Assembly: GCA_009726065.1 (NCBI GenBank)
Contig: WLNA01000005.1
Coordinates: 1-39,554 of the forward strand
Source of the DNA: Actinomycetota bacterium
GTDB lineage: Bacteria; Actinomycetota; Acidimicrobiia; Acidimicrobiales; RAAP-2
Length of the DNA stretch: 39,554 nt
Reading direction: 5' to 3'
The position numbers and the translations under genes are program-made. Of the stretch, positions 1 to 8,410 are shown piece after piece. The notes under the pieces were generated by a model that did not search any database, was not told the origin of the DNA, and was given only the letters and a program-made list of their open reading frames with translations. Each line of letters starts with the position of its first letter. The stretch's first letter is position 1.

Positions 1-665
1 CAGGTCTCACCGGTCGGTGAGCTAACCACGTACGGTAACTGCGCACCATCAGCTGAAAGCTCGGACCAGGTCACCGTCCAACCTGTGCCGTCGTCGTTAA
101 GCACGATGGTGGCTGTGGCAACATCGACCGACAACGAGGGTCCGCCGATGTACTCAATAATTGGAGGATAAAAACGGATAGTGGCAATCTCTGGAGTTAC
201 GGATGGGTCATCGAGAAGCCCTACCTCACATGAAGCCACGCCATCAACTGCGGTACCTGCATCGGCCGTACACATGGACCCGTCAGTCGTATTTACAACA
301 TAGGAACCACCCGTGGCGATGTCTGACAACGTCTTCCACGTAATCGTCCAGCCTGATGCATCCCCGTTCAGCACCACCGTGGCCGAAATAGTGTCAACGG
401 GAAATCCGAACACCGTGGGGTCGTAGTCCGGTGGGATTACGTCAATACGTGAAACCGTCGGCTGTGCCGATGGGTCATCGAGAAGTGGCACGTCACATGA
501 CACGGTATCGGCGACTTTGTCGGTACCGAATGCGGTACAGAACGAGTCCTCGTTGGTAGCCACCAGATACGCGGCGTTAGTGGGAGCGTCAGAAGGCGTG
601 GTGAAGGAAACAGTCCATCCGGAATTATCATCACTAAGCGCGATGTTCACCGTACTGAGATCAAC
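1..665 (-). repeat. Three in-frame ~270-bp coding repeats
   Basis: The secreted protein is built from units starting at Val34 (665), Val123 (398) and Val213 (128). The third is truncated by the window edge. Spacing between the conserved Trp residues is 89 and 90 amino acids. Shared elements are a D-x-S/T-G-W-T strand, a Y-(L/V)-V strand, a two-Cys segment and LLDDPS. The units differ substantially in sequence, so this is an old protein-level repeat and not a recent DNA duplication. Confidence 0.75.
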
Positions 666-764
666 AACGGCAGGTGAGGCACTGGCGAAGGCCGCACCCG
701 GAACGAACATCAGCAGGCCCACTGCGAGAGAACCACTGAGCGTCAGTCGTTGAAAAGCATTCAT
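1..764 (-). CDS. Secreted tandem-repeat (Fn3/Ig-like) surface protein, C-terminus cut by window edge
   Basis: The reading frame is open from an ATG at 764 to the left edge (254 codons seen, no stop). The N-terminus is a clear Sec signal peptide: a basic start, a hydrophobic core around residues 9-25, and an AFA-S cleavage site near residue 27. After it come tandem units of about 90 residues. Each has a GW(T) near its start (W50, W139, W229), a Y-x-V strand, a Cys pair 14 residues apart (C76/C90, C165/C179) and an LLDDPS motif. The Trp and beta-strand pattern suggests an Ig/Fn3-like fold with one disulfide per unit, acting outside the cell. I do not recognise a specific family; adhesin or envelope protein is a guess. 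An AAGGGA Shine-Dalgarno-like stretch precedes the ATG. It lies downstream of pdxT on the same strand, 75 bases away, and is probably a separate unit. Confidence 0.75.
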   Translation of the reverse strand, partial: MNAFQRLTLSGSLAVGLLMFVPGAAFASASPAVVDLSTVNIALSDDNSGWTVSFTTPSDAPTNAAYLVATNEDSFCTAFGTDKVADTVSCDVPLLDDPSAQPTVSRIDVIPPDYDPTVFGFPVDTISATVVLNGDASGWTITWKTLSDIATGGSYVVNTTDGSMCTADAGTAVDGVASCEVGLLDDPSVTPEIATIRFYPPIIEYIGGPSLSVDVATATIVLNDDGTGWTVTWSELSADGAQLPYVVSSPTGET

Positions 765-839
765 AGTCAATCCCTTCGATTACGTACTTACTGTCGCTAC
801 GAGCTCGATTCTTACAGGCCGGCGACCCTGAAATCAGAC

Positions 840-1424
840 TCAGAACCCCACATGTTGAAGGAAAAGTCCGTGAATCTCTGCATTTGATGTCAATTCTGGA
901 TGAAACGAACATCCCCAAACGGCACCTTGCTTGACCAGCACGGGGTGCTCGCCGTCTCCATGGTCGTGAGACGCGAGCACTTCAACTTGGGGGTCCCACC
1001 GTTCAATCCGAGGTGCTCGAATGAATACTCCGGGCACTAGACCGAGACTCTCAACCTCAATCGGCGTTTCGAATGAGGCCACCTGTCGTCCGTATCCGTT
1101 GCGCCGAACCGCCACATCCAGCATCGCAAACGACCACTGATCACTTCGTCCATCGAGAACTTCTGCTGAAAGCGCGATGAGCCCAGCGCACGTACCGAAG
1201 GCCGCCATGCCTTCGTTAAGTCGATTTGCCAAAGGTTCGCGCAAGCCCGAAGTCACGAGCAAGTGCGCGATCGCGGTTGACTCTCCCCCAGGCAGAATTA
1301 AGGCGTCAACTTCTTCGAGCTGTTGAGGCGTACGCACCAACGTCGGCTCTATGCCAAGTGACTGAACGGTCGCTTGATGTTCACGCACATCACCCTGCAG
1401 GGCGAGTATGCCCAAACGAGGCAT
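840..1424 (-). CDS. pdxT: Pyridoxal 5'-phosphate synthase glutaminase subunit PdxT
   Basis: This is the class I glutamine amidotransferase subunit of the DXP-independent PLP synthase. It hydrolyses glutamine and channels ammonia to PdxS. It is 194 residues, the normal family length. Visible hallmarks are LPGGEST (residues 44-50), the nucleophile C79 in FGTCAG, and the H175/E177 pair in SFHPE that completes the triad. The ATG at 1424 overlaps the pdxS stop by one base (TAATG), which indicates translational coupling and rules out the upstream TTG at 1430. PdxS and PdxT form a 12+12 cytosolic complex. Confidence 0.97.
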   Translation of the reverse strand: MPRLGILALQGDVREHQATVQSLGIEPTLVRTPQQLEEVDALILPGGESTAIAHLLVTSGLREPLANRLNEGMAAFGTCAGLIALSAEVLDGRSDQWSFAMLDVAVRRNGYGRQVASFETPIEVESLGLVPGVFIRAPRIERWDPQVEVLASHDHGDGEHPVLVKQGAVWGCSFHPELTSNAEIHGLFLQHVGF

Positions 1425-2320
1425 TACCAACCGCGCTCAGAGAGACGCTGTTCCAGTGTTGCGGTTTCGAAACCCTTCATGGCAGCTCCGAGACCCGTCG
1501 AGACACGAGCAACAACGGAGGCATCAAGGTAGTGCGTGGTCGCCTCGACAATGGCCTTAGCCATACGCTCTGGGTCGTCACTCTTGAAAATTCCTGAACC
1601 GACAAAAACGGCCTCGGCACCGAGTTGGAGCACTAGCGCAGCATCGGCGGGAGTGGAGATTCCACCGGCACAGAACAGTGGCACCGGCAATTTGCCGGTA
1701 GCGGCAACTTCCAAAACGAGTGGTAGCGGGGCTTGAAGATCTTTGGCCATCGAGAACAGTTCAGACTCATCGGCCAATTGCAGCATGCGAATGGCCTTGT
1801 TGATGGTGCGGAGGTGGCGCACGGCTTCAACAATATTGCCGGTGCCAGCCTCACCCTTAGAGCGAATCATGCAAGCACCCTCGCCAATACGACGAAGTGC
1901 TTCACCCAGGTTGGTTGCACCGCAGACGAAGGGCACCGTGAAGCCCCACTTGTCTATGTGATTGACTTCGTCGGCGGGCGTAAGAACTTCCGATTCATCG
2001 ATGTAATCAACATCAAGGGCCTGAAGAATCTGCGCTTCGGCAAAGTGGCCAATACGCGCCTTGGCCATCACGGGAATGGTGACTGTCGCTTGAATCTCTT
2101 TGATCATCTGGGGGTCACTCATACGAGCAACGCCACCGTCACGGCGAATATCCGATGGCACCCGCTCGAGGGCCATCACGGCAACTGCACCTGCATCTTC
2201 GGCAATCCGAGCCTGTTCGGGGTTAACGACGTCCATAATGACGCCTCCACGAAGCATGTCTGCCAGTCCGCGCTTGACGCGGGCCGTACCTACTGAACCG
2301 AAGTTTTCTTGCGTAGTCAT
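1424..2320 (-). CDS. pdxS: Pyridoxal 5'-phosphate synthase lyase subunit PdxS
   Basis: This (beta/alpha)8-barrel synthase subunit condenses ribose 5-phosphate, glyceraldehyde 3-phosphate and PdxT-derived ammonia into PLP. Conserved pieces are VKRGLADML...GGVIMDV near the N-terminus with the catalytic Asp, the Schiff-base Lys in [10 protein letters not shown], and the second active-site Lys in [10 protein letters not shown]. The product is 298 residues from the ATG at 2320. An in-frame ATG exists at 2326, but a -10-like TAGGGT lies exactly six bases before 2320, and the protein then begins MTTQ, so 2320 is preferred. It is the first gene of a two-gene operon with pdxT. Confidence 0.97.
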   Translation of the reverse strand: MTTQENFGSVGTARVKRGLADMLRGGVIMDVVNPEQARIAEDAGAVAVMALERVPSDIRRDGGVARMSDPQMIKEIQATVTIPVMAKARIGHFAEAQILQALDVDYIDESEVLTPADEVNHIDKWGFTVPFVCGATNLGEALRRIGEGACMIRSKGEAGTGNIVEAVRHLRTINKAIRMLQLADESELFSMAKDLQAPLPLVLEVAATGKLPVPLFCAGGISTPADAALVLQLGAEAVFVGSGIFKSDDPERMAKAIVEATTHYLDASVVARVSTGLGAAMKGFETATLEQRLSERGW

Positions 2321-2326
2321 GGCCAT

Positions 2327-2332
2327 ACCCTA
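2327..2332 (-). promoter_or_regulatory. Putative -10 hexamer (TAGGGT) for leaderless pdxS
   Basis: TAGGGT reads on the minus strand and is followed by six bases and the ATG at 2320. The spacing matches other starts in this window and would put the transcript start at or next to the start codon. No convincing -35 was identified. Confidence 0.45.
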
Positions 2333-2345
2333 ATGGTGCGACCCG

Positions 2346-3251
2346 CTACCACTCCTCGAGGGCTTGAGCGCGAGTGCTGGCTTGATCCAAGTCGCCCAAC
2401 GCCAATTCCTTACCATCGATGTGCTGGTCAAACCAGATCCACCGGGCCTTGGCGTAGGCCTCACTAGCGAAATACGAGCTGGACTCGGGTACGGTCGAGG
2501 CCGTCCGCTCCAGTGCGCGCTGGAGGCCTAGCGGGTAGCGAATGGTGGCGGCCGCCACCTCATCGGCCCGAAAGGCCCAACCACGAATGCGACTTTCGTA
2601 GCGACTCCGAGCCGACTTGGACAGGTTGGCGGCGGCCAGCAAGGAGGGCAGAGCGATATAGCCCAACCGTTGACGGGCCATGCAGTGAGCGACAACGCCT
2701 TCGAGTTCGATCAGTTCGACCTCGTGCATCAGTCCAGTGGTGACGATCAGCGTGTAATTATCCTGGTCTCGCAGGAGGGTGGCGTTCGGCACATTCTCAT
2801 CCACCACGAAGCAGTTGATTGAGCCCAGCCCGAAGGTAGCCGAGAGCCGCTCCACAATTGTCGAGAGACGTATCCGATCGGTCTTGGTGCCACCGACGGG
2901 AAAGGCAGCGACCAGCGAACCGGCGAGGGCGTCAGCCGTTGTGAGCCGACGGCGGATCGATTGATAGAAAGCACCAGCAATCGCGATGTAGAGAACGGGG
3001 AGAAAGAGTGCCATGTAGAACCCGACGCCGAGTCCAACGGCAACCACAATCGCCACAATCACCGATACGACAGCGCCCACGGCCAAGTTCCGCTGAAGAC
3101 TGATGGTGATATTTGAGTTCCCCTCACGCTCCTCGGCTGAAGGAGCATAGGCACTGCGCCAAGTGGGATCTAGAACGGGCTCCACGTGGCGAGGACCCCG
3201 GTGTCGCTGATTGCTACGACGACGTTGTTGATGTTGTTTCGCAGCACTCAC
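2346..3251 (-). CDS. M48-like membrane protein lacking the metal-binding motif (probable pseudo-peptidase)
   Basis: A 301-residue protein. It has a basic N-terminal tail (1-50), two predicted membrane segments close together (about 56-78 and 79-95), and a cytosolic-looking domain. Residues 148-195 follow the M48/HtpX pattern: a V-x-x-x-x-P-N-A-T segment, then V-T-T-G-L, then E-L-E-G-V-V-A-H. The expected HExxH is H189-C-M-A-R193 instead. The later third-ligand region, normally E-x-x-A-D, reads W-A-F-R-A-D, without the Glu. It is therefore predicted not to bind zinc, and a structural or scaffold role is an inference. The start is GTG at 3251, with a TAGCCT -10-like box six bases upstream that overlaps the pimA stop. 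The family assignment is by motif only. Confidence 0.6.
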   Translation of the reverse strand: MSAAKQHQQRRRSNQRHRGPRHVEPVLDPTWRSAYAPSAEEREGNSNITISLQRNLAVGAVVSVIVAIVVAVGLGVGFYMALFLPVLYIAIAGAFYQSIRRRLTTADALAGSLVAAFPVGGTKTDRIRLSTIVERLSATFGLGSINCFVVDENVPNATLLRDQDNYTLIVTTGLMHEVELIELEGVVAHCMARQRLGYIALPSLLAAANLSKSARSRYESRIRGWAFRADEVAAATIRYPLGLQRALERTASTVPESSSYFASEAYAKARWIWFDQHIDGKELALGDLDQASTRAQALEEW

Positions 3252-3257
3252 GATGCA

Positions 3258-3263
3258 AGGCTA
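3258..3263 (-). promoter_or_regulatory. Putative -10 (TAGCCT) overlapping the pimA stop codon
   Basis: The TAG stop of pimA (3263-3261) is also the first half of TAGCCT. Six bases later comes the GTG start at 3251. If used, the M48-like gene is transcribed as a leaderless mRNA from inside the operon. The same hexamer with the same spacing precedes the gene at 34321. Confidence 0.45.
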
Positions 3264-4352
3264 CCGGCGCGCCTGGCATCGATCGTAGATGCGCAGGTAG
3301 TGGTCTACTAAAGCTTGCATCGACCACCCTTCTGCATGTCGACGTGCCTCATGCCTCTGGGTATCAGTTTGTGCCAATGCTGTCGAAATCGCTCGCCGTA
3401 AATCAGTGGGGTCATTGGGCTCAAACAGTGTGGCGAACCCTCCAGCCGCTTCTCGGTAACCGTCTATGTCCGAAGCCACTACGGCCGCTCCGCTCGCCAT
3501 ACCTTCCAGCAAGGTCATACCAAAACTCTCACCAAACAGTGACGCTGCAACAACGACGGCACTCTCACCTAGTAAGTGACGCTTTTCGGCGTCGCTAATC
3601 GCTCCTACGAACGAGATGGCACTATCACCATCGGCCAGTCGTCGAAGGTTGGCCCCGTCCGGGCCATCACCGGCCATGATGAGATGAACTTCAGGTCCTC
3701 CGACCTCACGCCAACTCTTCACGGCCTCAATCACCACGTGAGCACCCTTTCGCGTCTCGAAGCGTCCCACAAAGAGAATGGTCGGCACCGAGGGGCGTTC
3801 CCGCGGGGCAAAACGATTCATCTCAAACCCATTGAACAGAACTTCAGCCTCTACCCCCGTTGCATTGCGAAGAGTTACTGCGGCTCGATCACTCACCGCC
3901 ACGAGAGCGTCGAGTCGACGTATGACCTGTCGCAGGAGTGGCTTGGTGAACCTATAGGCCGGCCCGCCGCCCGAACGATGGAACGTGCCAACACGGATAG
4001 CACTGGACGTACCAAGCAGTGCACCGTAGCCCACGAGGGGCGCGAAGGGCTCGTGAAAGAAAATGACTTCGGCATCGAAATTTTCGATAGCACGGCGTGC
4101 CCGTTGGGCCGCCACGGGACTTAACGTGATCGGCGCCTTCGAGCCATTTGCGGGAATACTCACACAGCCGCCTAAACGAACTAACCGTGCAGGAGTTTCC
4201 GAAGTAGGCGCACCGCCTTCAGGTGAAACAACGAGCGTCTCGATGCCGCGAGACATTAACTCGCGGCTCATACCTAGAACCTGTTCCTGCACTCCCCCAA
4301 AGACATCCAATGCGTAGGGCGACACAATGACCACGCGGCGCGGCGGACTCAC
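3261..4352 (-). CDS. pimA: PimA-like phosphatidylinositol alpha-mannosyltransferase (GT4)
   Basis: A GT4 glycosyltransferase of 363 residues, predicted to transfer mannose from GDP-mannose to phosphatidylinositol at the inner face of the membrane, the first step of PIM synthesis. The N-terminus has V-I-V-S-P-Y-A-L-D-V-F-G-G-V-Q, the PimA-type start with its glycine loop. The C-terminal Rossmann domain has the GT4 E-x7-E motif (E-S-F-G-M-T-L-L-E). The GTG at 4352 overlaps the patA stop as GTGA; the open frame further upstream (to 4385) lies inside patA and is not used. Its position directly after pgsA and patA strongly supports the call. The sugar specificity is inferred from synteny. Confidence 0.88.
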   Translation of the reverse strand: MSPPRRVVIVSPYALDVFGGVQEQVLGMSRELMSRGIETLVVSPEGGAPTSETPARLVRLGGCVSIPANGSKAPITLSPVAAQRARRAIENFDAEVIFFHEPFAPLVGYGALLGTSSAIRVGTFHRSGGGPAYRFTKPLLRQVIRRLDALVAVSDRAAVTLRNATGVEAEVLFNGFEMNRFAPRERPSVPTILFVGRFETRKGAHVVIEAVKSWREVGGPEVHLIMAGDGPDGANLRRLADGDSAISFVGAISDAEKRHLLGESAVVVAASLFGESFGMTLLEGMASGAAVVASDIDGYREAAGGFATLFEPNDPTDLRRAISTALAQTDTQRHEARRHAEGWSMQALVDHYLRIYDRCQARR

Positions 4353-5242
4353 GGCGTGTCGAAGCGCGGTTGGAGGACGTGCCACTGTTCTGGGGCCCGG
4401 CGAATTAGGCCACTTAGCTCATCGGCCACGGACTGTGTTACCCGTGCCACATCTTCACGCAGCTTGCCTAATCGCTCGGCGGCAATAGGCGGTGTAAAAA
4501 CAGCGTGATGACCATCACCAGGTCCGGCGTAACAGGCACCCGCCAGAAGGACTGCACCGGTGCGAAGCGCCAACGTGGCGGGGCCGGCCGGGATGGTGAC
4601 GTCTTCACCGAGCAGGCGTGCCGGAATGCCATTGTTTTGGATGTCACGATCACACAAGAGTCCAACAATTTTGCCGGCCTTGATAGTCGACAGCAGGACA
4701 GTGCCAGCCTGTTCATCGAGTGGGGCAACTTCTATGCCAAGGGCCCGTCGCTTCTTGGCGAACCACTCAAAGAGTTCGGGTGGATCGAGTGCTTCGGCCA
4801 CTGCGTGCATTGGTAATCCAATGTTGGACATAAACGCTCCGCCCCACTCCCAACTACCAATGTGGGGAATTGCGATAACAACGCCGCGCCCGGTCGCCGC
4901 GGCTGCCTGCAGATGTTCGAGTCCTTCTGCAAAACAGAACTGCTTATTTACGTTTGACTTGGAAATTGCCGGCAACTTGGCACCTTCAGCCCAATAGCGG
5001 CCGTACGTTTCAAATCCTCGGTCGACGAAGCGTTCCAGTAGTTCGCTTGATGGTTGAGCCTCAGCCGTACCCAAGGCCCTGCGAACGTTGCTGCGTAGAT
5101 TCGTGCGCGGACCAGCCGAGACACGTCCAACCGTGGTGGCAACCTGCTCACCAATCCAGCGGTCAACCCGTTCCGGTGCGAGCTCCATCGCCGTAGCCAA
5201 CGTCTTAAACAACGTGACGCGAGCGCGCTGCCGAGCGTCCAC
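4349..5242 (-). CDS. patA: PatA-like phosphatidylinositol mannoside acyltransferase
   Basis: A member of the LpxL/HtrB lysophospholipid acyltransferase superfamily, 297 residues. It has the catalytic HX4E motif H127-I-G-S-W-E132, preceded by a hydrophobic strand V-V-I-A-I-P. In mycobacteria the gene between pgsA1 and pimA adds palmitate to the mannose of PIM. Here it starts with GTG at 5242, seven bases after the pgsA stop, and overlaps pimA by four bases, so the three are cotranscribed. The acyl acceptor is inferred from this context; the sequence itself shows only an acyltransferase of this class. Confidence 0.85.
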   Translation of the reverse strand: MDARQRARVTLFKTLATAMELAPERVDRWIGEQVATTVGRVSAGPRTNLRSNVRRALGTAEAQPSSELLERFVDRGFETYGRYWAEGAKLPAISKSNVNKQFCFAEGLEHLQAAAATGRGVVIAIPHIGSWEWGGAFMSNIGLPMHAVAEALDPPELFEWFAKKRRALGIEVAPLDEQAGTVLLSTIKAGKIVGLLCDRDIQNNGIPARLLGEDVTIPAGPATLALRTGAVLLAGACYAGPGDGHHAVFTPPIAAERLGKLREDVARVTQSVADELSGLIRRAPEQWHVLQPRFDTP

Positions 5243-5249
5243 CTTCGCC

Positions 5250-5849
5250 CTACTTCGGTGCGCTGGACGCTTCGGTTGCCACGGCCCAGACTCGACGAAA
5301 CCTTCCGATTGCAGTTGTGGTCGTCAGGACCAAGAGCAGCCAAAGTACCGGCACGAAGAGAGCGGGGTGTAAGAGGGAGACACCAAGCAGGATCATCCGC
5401 TCGGCCCGTTCCATCAAGCCACCTTTGGCAGTCAGCCCCAAGCTCTCCGCTTTGCTTCGTTGATAGGAAATCATGAAGGTACTCGTCATGATGGCAAAAG
5501 GCAGCAAAATCAACTGGCCACGGTGCTGCGCTTCAAGGTAATAGGCCGCGCCACCGAGAACAAACGCATCAGAGAGTCGGTCCATGACCGAATCGAAGAA
5601 ACTCCCCCGAACTGAGGTCGCCTCAGAGGCTTTAGCCACCGGACCATCAAAGAGATCGTGGGCTCCGGTCAGCGCCAGAAGACCAATAGCCCAGAGGTGA
5701 TACCCCATAGCTATTGCCCAGCCGGTAGCCGCGGCAAAAAGAAGGCCGGAGGCAGTTAGAACGTCAGCCGAAAAGCCACACTTGACTAAGAAGCGCCCGA
5801 CAGGTGCCGTTCGCTTGTCAACTGCGGTTCGGAACTTACCGTCGAACAT
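5250..5849 (-). CDS. pgsA: Phosphatidylinositol phosphate synthase (CDP-alcohol phosphatidyltransferase)
   Basis: An integral membrane enzyme of 199 residues with several hydrophobic segments. It is predicted to join CDP-diacylglycerol to inositol 1-phosphate. The CDP-alcohol phosphotransferase signature is present with correct spacing: D65-x2-D68-G69-x2-A72-K73-x8-G82-x3-D86-x3-D90. The usual Arg after Ala is a Lys. The downstream G-L-M-E-R-A-E-R-M segment matches the G-F-I-E-R-P-E-R-L of mycobacterial PgsA1 as I recall it. A GGGAGG Shine-Dalgarno lies four bases before the ATG at 5849 and only one base before the ATG at 5852, so 5849 is preferred. It is first in the pgsA-patA-pimA block. 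Confidence 0.88.
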   Translation of the reverse strand: MFDGKFRTAVDKRTAPVGRFLVKCGFSADVLTASGLLFAAATGWAIAMGYHLWAIGLLALTGAHDLFDGPVAKASEATSVRGSFFDSVMDRLSDAFVLGGAAYYLEAQHRGQLILLPFAIMTSTFMISYQRSKAESLGLTAKGGLMERAERMILLGVSLLHPALFVPVLWLLLVLTTTTAIGRFRRVWAVATEASSAPK

Positions 5850-5892
5850 CATGCCTCCCGTGTACCAAGAGCGTCGGTACTAAGTGCTAATC

Positions 5893-6423
5893 CTAGTTAG
5901 CACTCGGTGTCACGCCGGACCCATTTGCTACGGCAGAAATCTTGCTCCAGGTCGACGCCAATGATTCTGGCAGAACTCGAGTTTCGCCCAAAGTTGTCAT
6001 GAAATTGGTATCGCCATTCCATCTCGGCACAATGTGCCCATGAAGGTGTTGAGGAATGCCTGCTCCGGCTGCTCTGCCGAGGTTGAAACCAACATTGAGA
6101 CCATCAGGACCATACGTCTCTTTTAACGTTGCGACACTCCGTCTCAGGAGCGCAAAGAAATCTACCGCCTCTTCGTCGGAAAGGTCCTCGAGGCCCTGAA
6201 CATGACGACGGGGCAGCACTAAAACGTGACCCGAACCGTAGGGAAAAGCATTGATAATCAAGAAACTAAATGGTGTGACGGTGATAATGCCAGATGATTC
6301 ACACGCGCCGTCGGACAACAGGTCGCAAAAGACACATTCGTCCGACAGGCCCGTGCGCTCCACGGCCGTGGCGTCTTGTACGTACTGCTCACGCCATGCC
6401 GCCGAGAGTCGTTCCAGTGGCAC
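5893..6423 (-). CDS. HIT-family nucleotide phosphorylase/hydrolase (Rv2613c-like)
   Basis: A cytosolic HIT protein of 176 residues with the triad H126-L-H128-G-H130 followed by I-V-P-R-W. It also has a C30-x2-C33 pair and the family G-S-G-H-V-L-V-L-P-R-R-H strand. The mycobacterial homologue at the same place, between thrS and pgsA1, acts on diadenosine tetraphosphate, so an Ap4A phosphorylase or hydrolase role is likely but not proven here. The start is GTG at 6423, overlapping the thrS stop by one base (TAGTG), so it is translationally coupled to thrS. Confidence 0.9.
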   Translation of the reverse strand: MPLERLSAAWREQYVQDATAVERTGLSDECVFCDLLSDGACESSGIITVTPFSFLIINAFPYGSGHVLVLPRRHVQGLEDLSDEEAVDFFALLRRSVATLKETYGPDGLNVGFNLGRAAGAGIPQHLHGHIVPRWNGDTNFMTTLGETRVLPESLASTWSKISAVANGSGVTPSAN

Positions 6424-8405
6424 TATCGACCTTCGGGAAGGCCGTGTTCGGCCACTTCTTGAATAAAGCGACGAAGGAATTCCTCCAGAGCGACACCACG
6501 TTCGGGATCATTGGAACCACGCGCATTGATACCGAGCGTGCGCTCTCGAACGTCGTCATCCCCAACTACCAAAATGTAGGGAATCTTCTCGACCTTGGCT
6601 CGTCGAATTCGGCCGCCGAGAGGCTCGTTTGCCTCGTCGACCACAACGCGAGCGCCCGCCGCCTTTAAAACTTTGGCAACCTCCCAGGCGTAGTCGTCGT
6701 GAATATCACGAACGCTCAACACGCGAACCTGCTCTGGAGCGAGCCACGTGGGCAACGCCCCGGCGTAGTGCTCAATCAAAATCGCAATGAATCGCTCGAT
6801 CGAGCCAAAGAGTGCCCGGTGAATCATGATCGGTCGGTGTCGCTGATTATCAGAGCCGATGTACGAAGAGTCAAAGCGTTGGGGCAACTGGAAATCCAGT
6901 TGAATTGTCGACATCTGATGTGTCCGCCCGATGGCATCCTTGGCCTGGACTGAAATCTTGGGACCGTAAAAGGCACCGCCACCTTCATCGAGCACAAGCT
7001 CAAGACCGTGACCGCGAGCCACCGAAGTCAATGTCTCTTCGGCCTCGTTCCACTCTTCGTCCGTTCCAGCCGCCTTGCCTGGCGGCCGAGTTGAGATCTC
7101 GAGATAGAAATCATTGAGCCCAAAGTCCCGCAACAGATCTAGTACGAAGTTCAAAAGACTCGTCAGTTCGTCGTGCATCTGCTCTTTAGTGCACAAGATG
7201 TGAGCGTCGTCTTGAGTGAAGCCCCGAACCCGAGTTAGACCGTGGACCACGCCTGATTTTTCGTAGCGATAGACGGTCCCGAACTCAAAGAGTCGAAGAG
7301 GCAACTCGCGATAACTCCGCTGACGAGCATTGAAGATAAGAAGGTGGAACGGACAGTTCATGGGCTTGAGGTAGTACTTCTGTCCCTCGTCTAGCTCCAT
7401 GGGTGGATACATGCCTTCGGCAAACCACTCGAGGTGGCCCGAAGTTTCGAAGAGTTCTCCCTTGGTGATATGAGGCGTATTGACGAACTCGTAACTATCC
7501 TCTACGTGGCGCTGCCGGGAATAGTCCTCAATCAAACGTCGAATAGTGCCGCCCTTAGGGTGAAAGACCGACAGGCCGGGGCCCAGTTCAGGAGGAAAAC
7601 TAAACAGGTCCATTTCGACGCCGAGACGCCGGTGATCGCGCTTTTCGGCCTCAATCAGGCGATTGATGTGTTCATCAAGCGCAACTTTGCTCTCCCAGGC
7701 CGTACCGTAGATTCGCTGAAGTTGCGGTCGCTTCTCATCGCCTCGCCAGTACGCACCGGCCACCCGCATCAACTTGAAGTGACCAAGCCGACCCGTCGTT
7801 GGTACGTGTGGTCCACGACATAGGTCGACGAAGGCCTCAGAGTTGCGATAGGCCGACACGAACGATGCGCTGCCAACTTCCGCAAGATCCTCGGCCGTGC
7901 CACCGCTGCTAACCGATTTAATGATTTCAACCTTGTACGGCTGATCCGCGAACAAGGCCAATCCCTCTGCGACAGAGTGTTCCGACCGTATGAACGGTTG
8001 GTTTTCCTTAATAATGTTCCGCATCTCGGCTTCAACGCGCTCCATATCGGCGTCAGAAAAACGAGCACCGTTAGGTAGATCAAAGTCGTAGTAGAAGCCA
8101 TCGTTGATAGCCGGACCAATCGCAAAATGGGCCCCGGGCCATAGTCGTGTTACGGCTTGGGCCATGACATGGGCGGTGGAGTGGCGCAGCACTTCACGAC
8201 CCTCGGGGGTTGCCTCGGTCACAATCGCCACCGTCGAACCGTCTGCGAGTGCTACTCCAAGATCAGCCATAGCCCCATCCACGATGGTGGCTAACGCCGC
8301 TTTCGCGAGCCTTGAACCAATGGCAGCGGCGAGGTCGAGTCCGGAGGCGCCAGCCTCTAGTTCACGAGTAGAGCCATCAGGAAGGGTGATATGGATGGTC
8401 GACAT
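6423..8405 (-). CDS. thrS: Threonine--tRNA ligase
   Basis: A full-length class II threonyl-tRNA synthetase of 660 residues. It has an N-terminal TGS domain (about 1-62), an editing domain with H75-x3-H79 (HSTAH), the catalytic core with the zinc Cys in M-N-C-P-F-H, motif 2 V-R-G-F-T-Q-D-D-A-H, and motif 3 I-H-R-A-L-F-G-S-I-E-R, then a C-terminal anticodon-binding domain. The ATG at 8405 is five bases after the mshC stop, with an AGGAG sequence overlapping that stop. I see no T-box leader, as expected for a gene placed inside an operon. Confidence 0.98.
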   Translation of the reverse strand: MSTIHITLPDGSTRELEAGASGLDLAAAIGSRLAKAALATIVDGAMADLGVALADGSTVAIVTEATPEGREVLRHSTAHVMAQAVTRLWPGAHFAIGPAINDGFYYDFDLPNGARFSDADMERVEAEMRNIIKENQPFIRSEHSVAEGLALFADQPYKVEIIKSVSSGGTAEDLAEVGSASFVSAYRNSEAFVDLCRGPHVPTTGRLGHFKLMRVAGAYWRGDEKRPQLQRIYGTAWESKVALDEHINRLIEAEKRDHRRLGVEMDLFSFPPELGPGLSVFHPKGGTIRRLIEDYSRQRHVEDSYEFVNTPHITKGELFETSGHLEWFAEGMYPPMELDEGQKYYLKPMNCPFHLLIFNARQRSYRELPLRLFEFGTVYRYEKSGVVHGLTRVRGFTQDDAHILCTKEQMHDELTSLLNFVLDLLRDFGLNDFYLEISTRPPGKAAGTDEEWNEAEETLTSVARGHGLELVLDEGGGAFYGPKISVQAKDAIGRTHQMSTIQLDFQLPQRFDSSYIGSDNQRHRPIMIHRALFGSIERFIAILIEHYAGALPTWLAPEQVRVLSVRDIHDDYAWEVAKVLKAAGARVVVDEANEPLGGRIRRAKVEKIPYILVVGDDDVRERTLGINARGSNDPERGVALEEFLRRFIQEVAEHGLPEGR

Positions 8406-8410
8406 GACTC

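Noticed and set aside
1733..2296. 187-codon plus-strand open frame opposite pdxS
   Set aside because: It is entirely antisense to a strongly conserved gene, has no family features, and is a codon-bias shadow.
2346..3251. Active HtpX/M48 protease
   Set aside because: The HExxH motif is H-C-M-A-R and the third ligand is absent, so zinc binding is not supported.
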